Source: Burkholderiaceae bacterium
GTDB taxonomy: Bacteria > Pseudomonadota > Gammaproteobacteria > Burkholderiales > Burkholderiaceae_B
Reading direction: 5' to 3'
Length of the DNA: 64,000 nucleotides
NCBI GenBank assembly: GCA_004322135.1
Contig: SCSG01000032.1
Span: forward strand, 1-64,000
In this document: positions 63,888-64,000 of the stretch, piece after piece
Position numbering within the stretch: the stretch's first letter is position 1
Layout of the letters: each line of letters opens with the position of its first letter
Translations under genes and position numbers: made by a program
Notes under the pieces: model-generated
Database searches by the model: none
What the model was told of the DNA's origin: nothing
Seen by the model: only the letters and a program-made list of their open reading frames with translations

Positions 63888-64000
63888 TATTTCGCCTCTT
63901 TAACATGCGCCAAAGCCGAGGTGCCGTGGCGTGGAATGAATGACAATAAATTTTTGGCCCAGAGCCTGCCGCACGCGGGTCCACCAGGGCGAATTCAACG

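Overview
This 64 kb window is a GC-rich bacterial chromosome segment. Gene content and order suggest a betaproteobacterium, probably Burkholderiales/Alcaligenaceae (inference). Most of it is ordinary core genome: phaZ, rnfB-nth, a liv-type ABC transporter (with a livM-livG fusion), msrB-yciB-bolA-ppiC, ligA-zipA-smc, lplT, uracil-DNA glycosylase, a tsaB-rimI fusion, ompR-envZ, a peroxiredoxin, ispF-ispD, mfd, serB, a complete 14-gene nuoA-N operon, secG-tpiA-qor, asnB, pnp-rpsO, and three class II tRNAs (Leu-GAG, Ser-UGA, Leu-UAA). The main accessory-looking region is about 44.5-55.5 kb, between nuoA and tRNA-Leu(GAG). It holds a ClC channel, two tandem porins, an OprB-type porin, a LysR/YeiH pair and a COG4705-like membrane protein. 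The observations most worth a second look are: (1) an intact LivF-like ABC ATPase at 2756-3466 whose Walker A, signature and Walker B residues are all altered; (2) the COG4705-like protein, which has a fourfold internal repeat with invariant W/G/D spacing and an 11-bp-phased CTTAGG direct repeat upstream; (3) the all-envelope accessory block itself; (4) overlapping hairpins just upstream of the ClC start codon; (5) a roughly 40-residue insertion in IspD. I saw no CRISPR array, IS element, integrase or obvious defence system. Calls come from reading motifs in the sequence; no database search was run.
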